A stretch of DNA of 57,787 nucleotides, taken from positions 1 through 57,787 of the forward strand of contig JAMLIA010000013.1 of the NCBI GenBank assembly GCA_023954495.1, in the 5' to 3' direction. The DNA is from Thermomicrobiales bacterium (GTDB lineage: Bacteria > Chloroflexota > Chloroflexia > Thermomicrobiales > CFX8). Positions 23,481 to 31,893 of this stretch are shown one piece after another. Position 1 is the first letter of the stretch. Each line of letters starts with the position of its first letter. The translations under genes were made by a program, and so were the position numbers. The notes below the pieces were generated by a model that was given only the letters and a program-made list of their open reading frames with translations, had not been told where the DNA came from and did no database searches.

Positions 23481-23903
23481 ATGTCAAAGTCAAGTCGGTC
23501 TAACCCCAAGCCGGTCATTGATGACATTTCAAAGTTGACGGCACCGGAGGCATTCCGCAACGCAATCACGATGGATCCGTTCGCCAGCACCTTCACGTTC
23601 GATTACGACGCGTATCGCGGCGAGCCGATCGATCCTCGTGACACGTACCCTGGTGGAACGGATGTGCCACTCAGCGGATATTACATTGATATTGATGGCG
23701 CGGTGGTCGACTACTACAACGAGGGCGATCTGTTCCCGCACCTCGGCCCCGGCGACGGCGGGCACTTTGTCTTCCTGACCGATCGCCGCAACGCGACGGT
23801 GTCCGATCTACGCTTCATCGCCTTGCGTCGTGGCTGGCACGGGAATGTTCGCGAGCTGCACAGCTTCTGGACCGGACGCCCCCGCCAGCTGCACATTCGC
23901 TAA
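23481..23903 (+). CDS. Hypothetical soluble protein
   Basis: The 140-residue product is not recognised. It is acidic and aromatic-rich in the middle (TFDYDAYRGEPIDPRDTYPGGTDVPLSGYYIDIDGAVVDYYNEGDLFPHLGPGDGGHFVFLTDRRNATVSDL), with a more basic end. No signal peptide or membrane segment is present. The start at 23481 has GAGGAGAAG upstream; a TTG 15 nt earlier would include that site. It stands alone between the divergent MFS gene and a convergent regulator gene. Confidence 0.65.
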   Translation: MSKSSRSNPKPVIDDISKLTAPEAFRNAITMDPFASTFTFDYDAYRGEPIDPRDTYPGGTDVPLSGYYIDIDGAVVDYYNEGDLFPHLGPGDGGHFVFLTDRRNATVSDLRFIALRRGWHGNVRELHSFWTGRPRQLHIR

Positions 23904-23918
23904 CGACGGAGCGCAGCC

Positions 23919-24641
23919 TCAGTCGCCGCCACCATAGGCTTGGTGCGCGCGAATCGTGGCAATGAGCACCTGATCCATGAAGTGGGTGAGATCGCCGGAA
24001 ATCCGGTTCGCCCGCTGACTTGGCAGGTGCTCATCGAGTATCTGCGTGGATACCGACTGAATCACCGGCATTCGGAAGAACAGAAACGCTTCTAGCGCAT
24101 CAGCGGTCGTCAGCCCAACTCGCGCTGAGTAGTAGCCATACTCCCGGCCCAGCTCCCGACCCTCATCAAGGAGGGCATCGCGGTCGCTGCGTGCGCTAAT
24201 GTAGCGAATCGTCAGGTCGACCATGCGGCGACCGAGTGGGCGCATCTCATCGAGCGTGCGCGCGTTATACGCGCGATACCACGGGCGGTTGCGCACCTGG
24301 GCCAGGTAGTCGTGCTCGTAGGCAGACATCGAGCGCGATGTCAGCATCCGCCGATTGATGCCGCTACGCTGCGTGTCTCCGGCAACGATCGCCTTGAGAT
24401 CGTCTTCGGCGTAACGGCGATGGCCACCGGGCGTGCGGAACACCGGTACTTTGCCGCTGTCCGACCAGCGACGCAACGTCGATTGATCGACACCAAGCAT
24501 GCGACAGGCCTGATCGATCGACAACCAGCGCGATCCAAGCGATGCGGGCTGGTCGGCAGGCGGACTAGCAGGACGCGTTTGCGGTGCATCGTCCTCAGGA
24601 ATGGGCAGATCCGCGTCGTACGCGGTAGAAAAAGCAGTCAT
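23919..24641 (-). CDS. Helix-turn-helix regulator with possible RsbRD-type domain
   Basis: The 240-residue protein has an excisionase/MerR-like HTH at about residues 41-92 (LSIDQACRMLGVDQSTLRRWSDSGKVPVFRTPGGHRRYAEDDL), a pattern well known from BldC-like proteins. The C-terminal 130 residues are helical; the GREYGYYSARVGLTTADALEAFLFFRMPVI segment resembles the RsbRD N-terminal (globin-like) domain, which I cannot confirm. It is probably a DNA-binding regulator with a sensory domain. I prefer the ATG at 24641 with GGAGC upstream; ATGs up to 30 codons earlier exist. It is divergent from the MazG-like gene. Confidence 0.75.
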   Translation of the reverse strand: MTAFSTAYDADLPIPEDDAPQTRPASPPADQPASLGSRWLSIDQACRMLGVDQSTLRRWSDSGKVPVFRTPGGHRRYAEDDLKAIVAGDTQRSGINRRMLTSRSMSAYEHDYLAQVRNRPWYRAYNARTLDEMRPLGRRMVDLTIRYISARSDRDALLDEGRELGREYGYYSARVGLTTADALEAFLFFRMPVIQSVSTQILDEHLPSQRANRISGDLTHFMDQVLIATIRAHQAYGGGD

Positions 24642-24761
24642 GGGCGCTCCAGACATAGTGGCTGCGGATTCCGCGTGCCGTTGCTGGGCGAGAATGCAAC
24701 CGGTGACGCATTGTCGGTGCGTACGCAACACCTGTCAACTCGATGATTGGAAGGGGTGACG

Positions 24762-25100
24762 ATGGCGACCTCACTCGCGGCACTTCAGCGTCAGGTCGAT
24801 GAATGGGCGCAACGCTACTGGGCCGGTGAATACTGGCCACCGATCAACAACTTTGCGCGGCTGGCGGAGGAGGTCGGGGAACTGGCACGGGCGCTGAATC
24901 AGCACCACGGGCCAAAGCGCATCAAGCCCGATGAAGCCGCTGCCGAGATCGGGGCAGAGCTGGCCGATGTGCTCTTCGCGCTGGTCTGTATCGCCAACAG
25001 CACCGGCGTCGACCTGCAAGATGCCTGGGACGCCACGCTCGAAAAATACCGCGTTCGTGACGAAGAGCCAGGAGCTGCCGAGCCAGGCGGGAGTGCCTAA
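24762..25100 (+). CDS. MazG-like nucleotide pyrophosphohydrolase
   Basis: This 112-residue all-helical protein has the metal-binding pattern EExxE...ExxD: E36-E37-V-G-E40 and E66-L-A-D69, typical of the MazG/all-alpha NTP pyrophosphatase fold, which hydrolyses (d)NTPs to NMP and pyrophosphate to clean nucleotide pools. The single domain is a normal length for short MazG-like proteins. GGAAGGGGTG precedes the ATG at 24762. Its stop overlaps the end of the convergent SDR gene by 4 nt. Confidence 0.88.
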   Translation: MATSLAALQRQVDEWAQRYWAGEYWPPINNFARLAEEVGELARALNQHHGPKRIKPDEAAAEIGAELADVLFALVCIANSTGVDLQDAWDATLEKYRVRDEEPGAAEPGGSA

Positions 25101-25900
25101 TAGTACGCGCCGATGTTGTGCAGCGACGTCATGCCGCCATCAATCGCCAGCGCAACACCAGCGATGTACGAGGCATCGTCACTGGCCAGGAACACAGCGG
25201 CTCCGGCCATCTCGTCGGTCTGCGCCTGCCGGCCAATCGGCTGGATCGCGGCCTTGGCGTTGCGATCCGCCAGGTGTTTCGCGGCGTCCTCCGGCGTCAT
25301 CCGCGCGCGGCGACCACCGAGATCCGTATCGACGTAGCCGGGGCAGATGCAGTTCACGCGGATGTTCTCGCGGGTGTAATCGACTGCCATCTGGCGAGTC
25401 AGCATGATGAGTCCGCCTTTGGAGGCCGCGTACGGCGCGATGTTCGGCACGGCGATGAGTCCATAGGCGGACGCGACGTGCACGATTGCACCGCCACCGG
25501 CCGCTCGCAGATGTTGGATCGCGTACTTCGAGCAGTAGACCGGGCCGAGCAGATTGATGTCGATCACGCGGCGGAACTCATCGATCTCGATGTCTTCCAG
25601 CCGCTTGCCGGGGCCACCGATGCCAGCGTCATTCACCAGCACGTCCAGCCGCCCCGCTTCGCTGACCGCCGACTCGACCATCGACCTGGCCGCCTCCGGA
25701 TCTGAAACATCGCAGGTGATGAAGCGCGCGTCTCCCCCGTTGCTGCGGATCATCTCAGCCGTCTCGTTGCCGCCAGCCTCGTTGATATCAGCGATCACGA
25801 CGCTGGCACCCTCCACCGCATAGCGCAACGCAATCGCCCGCCCGATTCCCGAAGCCCCACCCGTCACAATCGCAACCTTGTCCTGCAGCTTGCCTGCCAT
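25097..25900 (-). CDS. Short-chain dehydrogenase/reductase (SDR, classical)
   Basis: The 267-residue enzyme has a Rossmann fold with TGGASGIG at residues 13-20, an acidic Asp38 after strand 2 (IADIN), which favours NAD(H), and the catalytic set Ser144, Tyr157 and Lys161 (YAASK). The usual NNAG is NDAG here. The C-terminal PIGRQAQTDEMAGAAVFLASDDASYIAGVALAIDGGMTS is typical of the classical family. The substrate cannot be read. AAAGGAAAA lies upstream of the ATG. Confidence 0.9.
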   Translation of the reverse strand: MAGKLQDKVAIVTGGASGIGRAIALRYAVEGASVVIADINEAGGNETAEMIRSNGGDARFITCDVSDPEAARSMVESAVSEAGRLDVLVNDAGIGGPGKRLEDIEIDEFRRVIDINLLGPVYCSKYAIQHLRAAGGGAIVHVASAYGLIAVPNIAPYAASKGGLIMLTRQMAVDYTRENIRVNCICPGYVDTDLGGRRARMTPEDAAKHLADRNAKAAIQPIGRQAQTDEMAGAAVFLASDDASYIAGVALAIDGGMTSLHNIGAYY

Positions 25901-25991
25901 GCTGGTTTTCCTTTCATAGCACTTTCAGCCTGTTACCTTATTGGGTGCATATTCACATGATCGAGCCTTTACACCGCCACGCTGACCCGCC

Positions 25992-26813
25992 TCACGACAC
26001 GCTGCGGGCCAGGTAGTAGCTCGCCAGGAACGTGCGATAGGCGGTGATGGCGTCCGGGGAGCTGAAGCGGACGGTGCGGTCGCCGATACGCTCGACGGTC
26101 GGGATGAGCGCCGAGAGGTCTGCTTCGGGCGAGTAGTAGAAGTCGATCTCGATATCGACCGGTGTCTCGACCTTCAGCGGCTCGAACTCGTTGCGCTGCA
26201 GCCGCTCGACGGCCTCGCAGGCAGCGGCGCGGATCAGGCGACGCGCTTCTTCTGGGTGGACGGAATCGCCGGCCAGTCGCGAGATGCCGCGCTTGACCGA
26301 GACACCAACGTGCGGTCCGAGCAGCGTCTCGGCGTCGCGAACGGCGGCGTCATCACCAGTCACCAGCGCAACCGGCACGCCATAGTGTCCGGCAACTGAG
26401 GCGGCCAGGCCGGTCTCGCTATAGACCTGGCCGTTGTAGCGCAGCTCGTAGGGATGGAAGGCATGGTTGAGCACACCATCACGGACGCCAGCCGGAGCGT
26501 GATAGCCGACGAGGAAGACGGCATCGAACGTCTCGTCCAGTCCTTCGACCATGAACATGTGCTTGACGCGGCCCTGGATGAGGCGTGTCTTCGGGTGGAG
26601 TTCGGCCGGCACGATGTTGCGCATCAGCGCGTGGCTATCGTTGACGACGATTTCGGTTGCACCAGCCTCCAGCGCGCCTTCGATGGCGGCGTTCGCTTCG
26701 GCGGTCATCAGGCGACGGCCCATCTCGTACTCTGCGCCACCGGCGATGTTGCCCTGCTCGCGGGCGACAATGCCGGCGCAGCCTTCAATATCGACTGACA
26801 GATAGATCTTCAT
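25992..26813 (-). CDS. M55 family D-aminopeptidase (DppA-like)
   Basis: The 273-residue protein matches zinc D-aminopeptidase DppA closely in its metal ligands: Asp8 and Glu10 (SVDIEGCAG), His61 (NDSHALM), His105 (VGYHA) and Glu133 (YSETGL). The family releases D-Ala and similar residues from peptides, perhaps recycling peptidoglycan fragments, as a ring-shaped decamer. The ATG at 26813 follows AGGGGAGCAGG. It is divergent from moaC with 80 bp between the starts, so the two promoters share that gap. Confidence 0.9.
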   Translation of the reverse strand: MKIYLSVDIEGCAGIVAREQGNIAGGAEYEMGRRLMTAEANAAIEGALEAGATEIVVNDSHALMRNIVPAELHPKTRLIQGRVKHMFMVEGLDETFDAVFLVGYHAPAGVRDGVLNHAFHPYELRYNGQVYSETGLAASVAGHYGVPVALVTGDDAAVRDAETLLGPHVGVSVKRGISRLAGDSVHPEEARRLIRAAACEAVERLQRNEFEPLKVETPVDIEIDFYYSPEADLSALIPTVERIGDRTVRFSSPDAITAYRTFLASYYLARSVS

Positions 26814-26893
26814 CCTGCTCCCCTTCACGTATCAGCGTTGCTGGTGGGGCATCATACGGGCAGATCATGATCTGTGAGCAGGAGGAGGAATCG

Positions 26894-27394
26894 ATGGACG
26901 AGGAACAGCGCCTCACGCACTTCGATACGGCAGGGCGCGCGCGGATGGTCAATGTCGGAGACAAAGCAGAGACGCGACGCGTGGCAATCGCCCGCGGCCG
27001 GGTCAGCATGCAGCCGGAGACGTTGCGCATGATCGTCGAAGGCCGCGCTGGCAAGGGCGATGTGCTGGGAGTCGCACAGGTCGCCGCGATCATGGGGACG
27101 AAGCGCACCGCCGACCTGGTGCCGATGTGCCATCCGCTGCCGATCACTTCTGTCGACGTCGCGCTCTCACCGGATGAAGATGCTTCGGCGGTGCAGATCG
27201 AAGCGCGCGTTGAGACACGGGGGAAGACAGGCGTCGAGATGGAAGCGCTGACGGCGGTGACTGTTGCGGCGCTGACCGTCTACGACATGGTTAAGGCAGT
27301 CGACCGTGGCATGCGCATCGAGGAGATCCGCTTGATGCATAAAAGCGGAGGTCAGAGCGGCGAATGGAATGCCGAGGGCAAGTCGGGCGTGTGA
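26894..27394 (+). CDS. moaC: Cyclic pyranopterin monophosphate synthase
   Basis: MoaC converts the MoaA product to cyclic pyranopterin monophosphate in molybdenum cofactor synthesis. The 166-residue protein has the expected residues: [31 protein letters not shown] (Lys54, Cys79-His80) and [25 protein letters not shown], followed by LMHKSGG at about 148-153. The strong GGAGGAGGAA ribosome binding site fixes the ATG at 26894. No other moa gene is in the window, so the pathway is completed elsewhere in the genome. Confidence 0.95.
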   Translation: MDEEQRLTHFDTAGRARMVNVGDKAETRRVAIARGRVSMQPETLRMIVEGRAGKGDVLGVAQVAAIMGTKRTADLVPMCHPLPITSVDVALSPDEDASAVQIEARVETRGKTGVEMEALTAVTVAALTVYDMVKAVDRGMRIEEIRLMHKSGGQSGEWNAEGKSGV

Positions 27395-27453
27395 TACGGT
27401 TTTGGTGAGGAGTTGAGACGAGCCGACGGGCGTCGCATCGTGCGATCAAGACT

Positions 27454-27918
27454 ATGACACGACCAGCCTGGTTCATTCGACGAGCGCTTGCATTCATCCC
27501 GGCCGCACTTGTTGTCGGGCTCCTGACATTCCCGACGATCTGCTTCTGCGGCGGCCAGACACCCCACAGCCACGCACTCTTCCTGCTTTCGCATCACGAC
27601 CATCACGCTGAGGCGAGCGCCGCCGAGCGCAGCGATAGCCACGAGCATCACGACCACGCTGAACATGCAGACGGCGAGCAGGTGAGCCAGAGTGTCGCCG
27701 CACGGCGGGCGACAGCGGGGGCGCAGCAGGTCTCCGTTCAAGCACCGGCGGCTGAGGGCGGCATCAGTATGCCGCTGAGTGTCATGACCCCATTCACCCT
27801 CGTGTTCAGCACGATTTCCGGCACCGCCTTGCAGTATCAGGTGGTGCGCGTCGCAATCGGCGTCCACCTGCTTCCGGATACCCCGCCTCCGCGTCTGCGC
27901 CTGACGTATTCCCTCTGA
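27454..27918 (+). CDS. His-rich exported protein of the copper cluster
   Basis: The 154-residue product has an N-terminal membrane or signal segment (residues 9-27, ending in TICFCGG) followed by a strongly His-rich stretch: PHSHALFLLSHHDHHAE and SDSHEHHDHAEHADGE (residues 37-75). The two cysteines and about 12 histidines suggest binding of Cu, Zn or Ni. The rest has one hydrophobic patch near 105-130. No family is recognised. It sits directly upstream of the YtkA/FixH-like and CopC-CopD genes on the same strand, 55 bp before the next start, which makes a role in copper capture or sensing likely. The ribosome binding site is weak. Confidence 0.65.
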   Translation: MTRPAWFIRRALAFIPAALVVGLLTFPTICFCGGQTPHSHALFLLSHHDHHAEASAAERSDSHEHHDHAEHADGEQVSQSVAARRATAGAQQVSVQAPAAEGGISMPLSVMTPFTLVFSTISGTALQYQVVRVAIGVHLLPDTPPPRLRLTYSL

Positions 27919-27973
27919 TTCACTGCGAATACGTACATCGGTCATGCATGCCGATGTCTCAATGGGAGGCCAG

Positions 27974-28606
27974 ATGAGGCTCACGAAGTCCATGATGCGG
28001 GCAGCGGTCAGCGCTGTGACGCTTTCGCTTATTCTGTCGATCGTCTTTGCTGGCGTCGCGAGCGCTCATGCGCACGTGCACGTCGGCGACTACGAGCTGA
28101 CCGTCGGATTTACCGGCGAACCGGCGCTGGTGAACCAGCCGAACGGTCTGGACCTGCGGGTTGCCAAGGGCGAAGGCGAGTCGGCGACGCCAGTCGAGGG
28201 TCTGGAAGAGACGCTCAAGGCGGAGATCTCCGTCGCTGGTCAGACAATGCAACTACCGCTGCGCGGTGTCTGGAACACGCCGGGCTCGTACACGTCCGAC
28301 ATCATCCCGACCGAAGTCGGTGCCTACACGATCCGCATCTACGGCACGATCGAGGGCACGGACGTGGACGAATCGATCACAGCCGGACCGGATACGTTCT
28401 CCGAGATCGAGTCAACCGACGACATTTCGTTCCCGGCAGTGGCGAGCAGCGCCAGTGATGATGGCGATAGCGACTCGTCGCAGACGCTGGCGATTGCCGG
28501 GCTGATTGCCGGGCTGCTCGGGCTGGCAGCCGGTGGGTTCGCGCTGATGCGCTCGCGGCCGGCTTCGGCCAACAGTGCATCTGCCACCACAGACGAGGAT
28601 ATGTAG
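27974..28606 (+). CDS. Exported YtkA/FixH-like protein with C-terminal anchor
   Basis: The 210-residue protein has a signal peptide ending in GVASAHAHVHVG, so the mature chain begins with His-Ala-His-Val-His, similar to the amino-terminal copper site of CopC-like proteins. An immunoglobulin-like beta domain follows (YELTVGF...ALVNQPNGLDLRV...GVWNTPGSYTSDIIPTEVGAYTIRIYGTIEG), as in YtkA/FixH-type proteins. An acidic linker (SASDDGDSDSS) leads to a C-terminal membrane helix at about 172-193. It lies 4 nt before the CopC-CopD gene and shares its transcript. The likely role is periplasmic copper binding or delivery; this is inference from context. Confidence 0.75.
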   Translation: MRLTKSMMRAAVSAVTLSLILSIVFAGVASAHAHVHVGDYELTVGFTGEPALVNQPNGLDLRVAKGEGESATPVEGLEETLKAEISVAGQTMQLPLRGVWNTPGSYTSDIIPTEVGAYTIRIYGTIEGTDVDESITAGPDTFSEIESTDDISFPAVASSASDDGDSDSSQTLAIAGLIAGLLGLAAGGFALMRSRPASANSASATTDEDM

Positions 28607-28610
28607 CACG

Positions 28611-30638
28611 ATGTCCCCAGCGAATCTGGGGAGGGCAGGATGGCGCTGGTGCGCCGTCCTGCTGATCCTCGTCGGCGTGACGGTCGCCGGGGCGCTCGGA
28701 GCTGATCAGGCCTCGGCCCACGCGTTCCTTGACCGCAGCACGCCGGCAGCAAACGCAGTCGTTCCAGAGCAACCGGAGGAGGTTCGCCTCTGGTTCACCG
28801 AACCGTTGGAGCCAAGCTTCACGAAAGCAAACCTGTATGACTCCAGCGGCACACTGATCGAAACACCGGCGAGTCGGATTGAGAACGACAACGAGCTCGT
28901 TCTGCCGCTGCCGGACGGGCTACCGCGCGGCACCTACACCGTCCAGTTTGCCAACGTGTCGGCCGCCGACGGGCACCCGCAACAGGGCTATCTGCCGTTC
29001 ACCATCGGCGATCAGTCCGACATCGTCGTGCCGGCCAGCCCGGAGCCGTACGACTTCAGCCAGCCGCCGGTCTGGCTCAGCGGCATCGCCCGTTGGCTGG
29101 CGTTGCTCGGTATCTGCGCTGGGGTCGGCGGCTTCGCCTGCTGGCTGTGGGTGGTGCGGCCCGCCGCTGCCGGCCTGCCGGAAGAACGCAGACGACTACT
29201 TGGAGCGCGCACGCAGCGGTTGGCCCTGTACGGCATCACGATCTCGGTTGTCGGCAGTCTGCTGGCGCTCGTCCTGCAGGTCTGGGCAGGTGGCAACGGC
29301 TTCGGCCCGAGCGCGTTTTATGACGTAATCTTCGATACGCGCTACGGTCGTTTCTGGCTGATGCGCGTCTCGCTGGCGCTGCTGCTCGCCTGGGCGCTGA
29401 TGCTGGATGAAGCGTGGCAGGAGACGATCTCGCCGCGGCTGAGCGCCGGACTGCTGGCTCTCAGTGGCGCGACATTGCTCCCCTACGCGCTTGTCTCGCA
29501 CGCCGCCGCCTTCCCAACTGGCAGCAACACGGCGATCGTGATGGACTGGATCCATCTCGCTGCGTCCACAATCTGGCTCGGCGGTGTCGCCACGCTCCTG
29601 ATCGTCCTGATCTACGGCTTGCGCGGTGTCCCTCGGCAACAACGGCACGAAACCTACGCCGTCGCCGTTGAGCGCTTCTCGACCTTGGCCATCGCCAGCG
29701 TCATCGTGCTGGTCGTCACCGGCTTCTACAGCGCCTGGCTCGAGGTAGGGAATCTTTACGCCCTGCGCAACACCGGCTACGGGCAGGTGTTGGCGATCAA
29801 GCTGGCGCTGATCGTCGTTCTCCTGCTGCTCGGCTTCACCAACCAGCGATTGATCGGTCCGCGCCTGCGGAAATCTGCCGCCAGCGGCAAGCAGTTCGGT
29901 CGCGCAATCGCCGCTGAAACGGTCGTTGCGCTGGGCGTGCTGTTTGCTGTCGGGCTGCTCGTCGGGATGCCGACCGCGCGCGAGGTCGTCCGCAATCGCG
30001 CCGAACGCACGACGTTCCACCTCGATAGCGGAGCGGTGCACGCGGTTGTCTATCTCGCGCCGGGGTCGGTTGGCGTCAACACCTACACGGTTGATCTGGC
30101 AATCGACGGGCGGCCAGCCTCGGATGATGTGCAACTGCTGATGCGCTTCGAACGCAACGATGAGCAGTCGATCGAAGGCATTCGCGAGGTCGAGCTGACG
30201 CACGTCAACGGGCCGCGCTACCAGGCGGAAGGCGCAGAGCTCAGTGTCGTCGGCGAGTGGGATCTAACGCTGATCGTGCGGCCACCAAACGTCGCCGAGA
30301 CGCGGTTCACCCGCCAACTGGATGTCCCGAAGGTGCCGCCGGCATCGACCATCCCCGGCACTCCGCCAACGTTCAGCGGGGCGCTCGCCCCACTCTCGGC
30401 GCTGTTCGGTGCGCTGGCCGTCGCGCTGATCGTCATCGGTCTGCGGCGACCGCCATTCGGGCTATCACGCATGACGGTTGTGTCGGCCGGGCTGGCCCTC
30501 GTCCTCGTTGCCGGAGCGATCCTCTGGCTGACCCGCGACCCAGCGAACGAGGCATCAACGACAGCCCTGTCCGGGCACGATCTGCCAGCGGTGGCCGTCA
30601 TACTCCACGAATCGGAAGGAGTGCACGCCAGACAGTAA
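28611..30638 (+). CDS. CopC-CopD copper transport fusion with C-terminal YtkA-like domain
   Basis: The 675-residue protein has a signal peptide cleaved before His37 (SA|HAFLD), giving the N-terminal histidine ligand of CopC. The CopC domain, residues 37-135, contains the second site motif SAADGHPQQGYLPFTI. From about 145 to 460 follow some eight membrane helices of CopD with conserved SHAAAFPTG and DWIHLAASTIWLGG histidines. Residues 470-590 form a second extracytoplasmic beta domain (YtkA/FixH-like), and two more helices close the protein. It imports or transfers copper, perhaps for cytochrome oxidase assembly or resistance. The start at 28611 is 4 nt after the preceding stop. Confidence 0.92.
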   Translation: MSPANLGRAGWRWCAVLLILVGVTVAGALGADQASAHAFLDRSTPAANAVVPEQPEEVRLWFTEPLEPSFTKANLYDSSGTLIETPASRIENDNELVLPLPDGLPRGTYTVQFANVSAADGHPQQGYLPFTIGDQSDIVVPASPEPYDFSQPPVWLSGIARWLALLGICAGVGGFACWLWVVRPAAAGLPEERRRLLGARTQRLALYGITISVVGSLLALVLQVWAGGNGFGPSAFYDVIFDTRYGRFWLMRVSLALLLAWALMLDEAWQETISPRLSAGLLALSGATLLPYALVSHAAAFPTGSNTAIVMDWIHLAASTIWLGGVATLLIVLIYGLRGVPRQQRHETYAVAVERFSTLAIASVIVLVVTGFYSAWLEVGNLYALRNTGYGQVLAIKLALIVVLLLLGFTNQRLIGPRLRKSAASGKQFGRAIAAETVVALGVLFAVGLLVGMPTAREVVRNRAERTTFHLDSGAVHAVVYLAPGSVGVNTYTVDLAIDGRPASDDVQLLMRFERNDEQSIEGIREVELTHVNGPRYQAEGAELSVVGEWDLTLIVRPPNVAETRFTRQLDVPKVPPASTIPGTPPTFSGALAPLSALFGALAVALIVIGLRRPPFGLSRMTVVSAGLALVLVAGAILWLTRDPANEASTTALSGHDLPAVAVILHESEGVHARQ

Positions 30639-30671
30639 ACTTCCGGGAACGGATGTATGGAAGGAGCGCCG

Positions 30672-31490
30672 GTGCTACCGCGCTTGACGTGTCGTCGTTA
30701 TGTCGTGCCGCTGCGCGAAGGCGGATCACTCCCTGCGGTGGTTGACACTGTAGAGGACGGGCAGTTCGTCGTGAAGCTCCGCGGCGCGGGGCAGGGCGAG
30801 CGCGCGCTGATCGCGGAGCTGATCGTCGCGCGGCTGGCGCGGACGCTCGGGCTACCGGTCCCGGACGATGCCATCCTGATTCTCGGTGAGGGGTTCGGCA
30901 AAGGTGAGCCGGACCCCGAAATTCAGGATGTGCTGCGCTGGAGCGTCGGGTTGAACTTTGGCCTGCGCTGGCTCCCCGGTGCGTTGCCGTTCGACCCAGC
31001 GGTCGAGAGCAACGTGTCGCCTGACCTGGCCGCTGAGATCGTCTGGCTCGATGCCTGGCTGACGAACATCGACCGGACACCACGCAACCCGAACCTACTG
31101 GTCTGGCAAGGTGGGCTCTGGCTGATTGATCACGGCGCGGCGCTTTACATCCACCATAGCTGGGGCGGTTGGGAGAGTCGCGTGCAGTCGGCGTTTCCGC
31201 AGATCAAGGATCACATCCTGCTGCCGCTCGCCGGCGATCTCCGTGCCGCCGACGAACGGATGCGATCGCGGCTGACGCTGGACAGCATTCGCGCGGTCGT
31301 CGACGATGTACCGGACGAATGGCTGGCGGGTGACAGCCAGTTCGGCAGCGTCGACGAGCATCGCGAGCGCTACGTCACCTATCTCGACGCGCGGCTCAAT
31401 GGACCGCGTGCCTGGCTTCAGGAGGCGATTGATGCACGAGAGCGCGGCCCGGACACCTACCAGCCCCGTCTCACCCACCGGGTGGTATAG
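30672..31490 (+). CDS. HipA-like kinase family protein (HipA_2)
   Basis: The product, 272 residues from the GTG at 30672, resembles the stand-alone HipA-like kinases. Features are FVVKLRGAGQG (Lys for ATP, near residue 35), ELIVARLARTLGLPVP, the catalytic-loop region DAWLTNIDRTPRNPNLL with Asp and Asn residues, and LWLIDHGAAL, whose Asp would bind metal. Unlike HipA toxins there is no HipB-type HTH antitoxin beside it. It is followed by a DUF3037 gene overlapping by 59 nt, a pairing I recall as recurrent. The start is chosen because AAGGAG lies 7 nt before the GTG; an ATG 15 nt earlier would include that site. The phosphorylated target is unknown. Confidence 0.82.
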   Translation: MLPRLTCRRYVVPLREGGSLPAVVDTVEDGQFVVKLRGAGQGERALIAELIVARLARTLGLPVPDDAILILGEGFGKGEPDPEIQDVLRWSVGLNFGLRWLPGALPFDPAVESNVSPDLAAEIVWLDAWLTNIDRTPRNPNLLVWQGGLWLIDHGAALYIHHSWGGWESRVQSAFPQIKDHILLPLAGDLRAADERMRSRLTLDSIRAVVDDVPDEWLAGDSQFGSVDEHRERYVTYLDARLNGPRAWLQEAIDARERGPDTYQPRLTHRVV

Positions 31491-31869
31491 CTACGCCGTC
31501 GTCCGCATCGTGCCACGCATCGACCGTGGCGAGTGCATCAACGTCGGCATCATCCTGTTCGCTCGTGAGCAGGGCTTTCTCGACGCGCGCATCGCGCTGG
31601 ACGCCGAACGGCTGCAACTGCTCGACCCTGGCGTCGACCTGGAGCTCGTCGAGCGCCACCTGGCGACGTTTCAGGCAATCGCTCGTGGCGATACAACTGC
31701 GGGTGGCTCGATGGCCGAGTGGCCACCATCCGAGCGATTTCATTGGCTTACCGCTCCGCGCAGCACGATCATCCAGACGTCGCCGGTTCACATCGGTGCG
31801 ACCGACGATCCGGCTGGGTCGATCGAAATGCTGCTCGATACGCTGGTCCGTCGACCAGTGCCGAACTGA
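31432..31869 (+). CDS. DUF3037 family protein
   Basis: The 145-residue protein has the family opening WYSYAVVRIVPRIDRGECINVGIILF (residues 19-44), followed by FLDARIALDAERLQLLDPGVD and a C-terminal region with FHWLTAPRSTIIQTSPVHIGATDDP. DUF3037 has no known activity; the opening strands resemble a small alpha/beta fold. Its ATG lies inside the HipA-like gene with AGGAGG upstream, so translation is coupled to the kinase. The close link suggests the two proteins act together, perhaps as substrate or modulator of the kinase. Confidence 0.85.
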   Translation: MHESAARTPTSPVSPTGWYSYAVVRIVPRIDRGECINVGIILFAREQGFLDARIALDAERLQLLDPGVDLELVERHLATFQAIARGDTTAGGSMAEWPPSERFHWLTAPRSTIIQTSPVHIGATDDPAGSIEMLLDTLVRRPVPN

Positions 31870-31893
31870 CGCACCGTACGCAAGGAAGATGTC

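Noticed and set aside
29196-30203. Minus-strand frame opposite the CopC-CopD gene
   Set aside because: The composition is typical of an antisense shadow, and the opposite strand has clear CopD helices.
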